A DNA stretch of 6,638 bases, taken from Chloroflexota bacterium. Lineage in GTDB: Bacteria > Chloroflexota > Anaerolineae > Anaerolineales > Anaerolineaceae. Below the pieces are notes generated by a model. The model ran no database searches, was not told the origin of the DNA, and saw nothing but the letters and a program-made list of their open reading frames with translations. The stretch's first letter is position 1; each line of letters opens with the position of its first letter. A program made the position numbers and the translations under genes. This document shows, one piece after another, positions 5,567 through 6,638 of this stretch. The stretch spans positions 1 through 6,638 of the forward strand of contig DSBE01000243.1 of NCBI GenBank assembly GCA_011053085.1. The letters run 5' to 3'.

Positions 5567-6638
5567 TCACTCCTTCATTACCGATTGGGTCGGTTCTTGT
5601 TTTCCATGGCTTTGATGCTTTCCGGGTTGTTTCACAGTATCTCGATCTACCAGATAGGTCGAGACTACCTTCGTAATTTTGGGCTGTTCCGGGTTGCGTG
5701 AGCGTTCAATCAGCGTACTGACCGTCATGGTGCCCATCCAGGTTTTGTGCACATGGATGGTGGTGATCGGTCGTTCCACGTCCTGCGGCAGGGCGATATC
5801 ATCAAACCCCACCACGGATAAATCTTCTGGCACCCGCAAGCCCAGATCGCGCGCAGCATCCATCACACCTACGCCGGTTTCATCATTACAGGCGAAGATG
5901 GCTGTGATCTCAGGATCACGCGCCAGCAATCGTTTGGTGCCTTCATAACCCCCATGGCGGAATAACACCGACGGCTCGATGAACAATTCATAGCCGCGCA
6001 CATTCATGGCGCCTACATACCCCAGGTAACGGTCCTGGATGCTGGGTGGTGATTCAGGATTCCAACCCACCAGGCCGATCTTGCGGTGTCCATGTGAGAA
6101 CAGGTGTGACATGGCCTGGCGCGCTCCACCCAGATTGTCAGTCACCACGCTGTCCAGGGCTAATTCACCGGAGAAACCGTCCAGCAGCACAATGGGGATA
6201 TTGGTACGGCGCTGTATTTTGGCAACCGTCTCATCCAAAAAGACGCCGGCCAGGATCAAACCATCAATGCGCTGATCCTCCAGCATCACCGGCCAGAACA
6301 TCGGGCGGTTGCTGGCATCTACCTCGATATTCCCGAGCATGATGCTGAGCTTGTTACGGTTGCAGGCGTCTGTCACCCCCAGCTGCACTTGCGAATAGAA
6401 GGGATTAATCTCCCACTTACGGCCGTGGTCTTGCTTCAACAATAGACCGATCACAGACAATTTCGTCTGCCGCGCCAGCTCTTCCTGTTCTTTCAAAGGG
6501 TAGCCAAGCGCAACCGCCGCGTCAATCACCTTGATGCGGGCTTCTTGTGAAACTGTCGGACGATTGTTGAGCGCGGCCGAAGCGGTGCCGATAGATACAC
6601 CTGCCAATTCAGCCACATCTCGCAACGTGGTCGATGCC
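5567..6638 (-). CDS. LacI-family transcriptional regulator, 5' end missing
   Basis: A cytoplasmic DNA-binding regulator, probably controlling the adjacent transporter. The frame is open to the window edge and encodes 356 residues. The codon at 6623-6625 is TTG in the conserved context ASTTLRDVAELAGVS, so it is an internal Leu; the true start lies a few codons beyond 6638. Counting from the first whole codon, the helix-turn-helix is about 7-27 (SIGTASAALNNR as recognition helix), the hinge about 46-58, and the periplasmic-binding-like effector domain about 60-338. That domain includes VTDNLGGA, AIFACNDETGVGVMDAA (about 246-262) and VVGFDDI. The C-terminus STYLVDRDTVKQP is the usual LacI-family end, followed by an extra polar tail of about 20 residues. 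The hinge reads LKEQEELARQ in place of the usual PN..A..L pattern, which is odd for a family member. The effector is likely a sugar, as for most LacI-type regulators, but the residues do not name it. Confidence 0.93.
   Translation of the reverse strand, partial: ASTTLRDVAELAGVSIGTASAALNNRPTVSQEARIKVIDAAVALGYPLKEQEELARQTKLSVIGLLLKQDHGRKWEINPFYSQVQLGVTDACNRNKLSIMLGNIEVDASNRPMFWPVMLEDQRIDGLILAGVFLDETVAKIQRRTNIPIVLLDGFSGELALDSVVTDNLGGARQAMSHLFSHGHRKIGLVGWNPESPPSIQDRYLGYVGAMNVRGYELFIEPSVLFRHGGYEGTKRLLARDPEITAIFACNDETGVGVMDAARDLGLRVPEDLSVVGFDDIALPQDVERPITTIHVHKTWMGTMTVSTLIERSRNPEQPKITKVVSTYLVDRDTVKQPGKHQSHGKQEPTQSVMKE

Noticed and set aside
1..6638. CRISPR array, tRNA/rRNA, insertion sequence, toxin-antitoxin or defence genes
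   Set aside because: I read both strands for regular repeats, tRNA-like folds, terminal inverted repeats and transposase frames and found none. The window is almost fully occupied by one transport operon.

Overview
The window reads as one minus-strand transport operon from a bacterium. Its gene order, in transcription order from high to low coordinates, is: a LacI-family regulator (cut by the right edge), a very large substrate-binding lipoprotein, two inner-membrane permeases of the Opp/Dpp type, and one Opp/Dpp-type ATPase. The likely start codon of the next gene, probably the second ATPase, sits at the left edge. All five large genes are intact inside the window, apart from the missing 5' end of the regulator. 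I see no RNA genes, insertion sequences, CRISPR array or plus-strand genes.

Layout: 5567-6638 regulator; 5467-5566 a 100-base gap that should carry the transporter promoter; 3370-5466 binding protein; 3176-3369 a 194-base gap with several inverted repeats, including a 14-bp perfect stem; 2189-3175 DppB-like permease; 1042-2175 DppC-like permease after a 13-base gap; 9-1028 DppD-like ATPase after another 13-base gap; then a single base before a candidate ATG at 5-7.

How the genes work together: the lipoprotein catches a solute outside the membrane and hands it to the permease heterodimer. The ATPase, normally a heterodimer with a second ATPase encoded beyond the left edge, powers import. The family is usually annotated as peptide/nickel transport. 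However, a LacI-type regulator next door, the approximately 700-residue binding protein and the long external loop of the second permease all resemble the Opp/Dpp-type transporters that carry oligosaccharides in Thermotoga and relatives. A sugar substrate is therefore my preferred inference, although nothing in the window identifies it.

Organism: the binding protein has a lipoprotein signal followed by a long acidic, Ala/Val/Thr-rich linker, and base composition is moderate. This style is familiar from Chloroflexota (Anaerolineae), but there is no marker gene and this is a guess at moderate confidence.

I did not find an undescribed system. The points most worth a second look are the structured gap between the binding protein and permease genes, an abnormal hinge helix in the regulator, a G8 tract inside the first permease gene, and the likely mis-assignment of peptide specificity.
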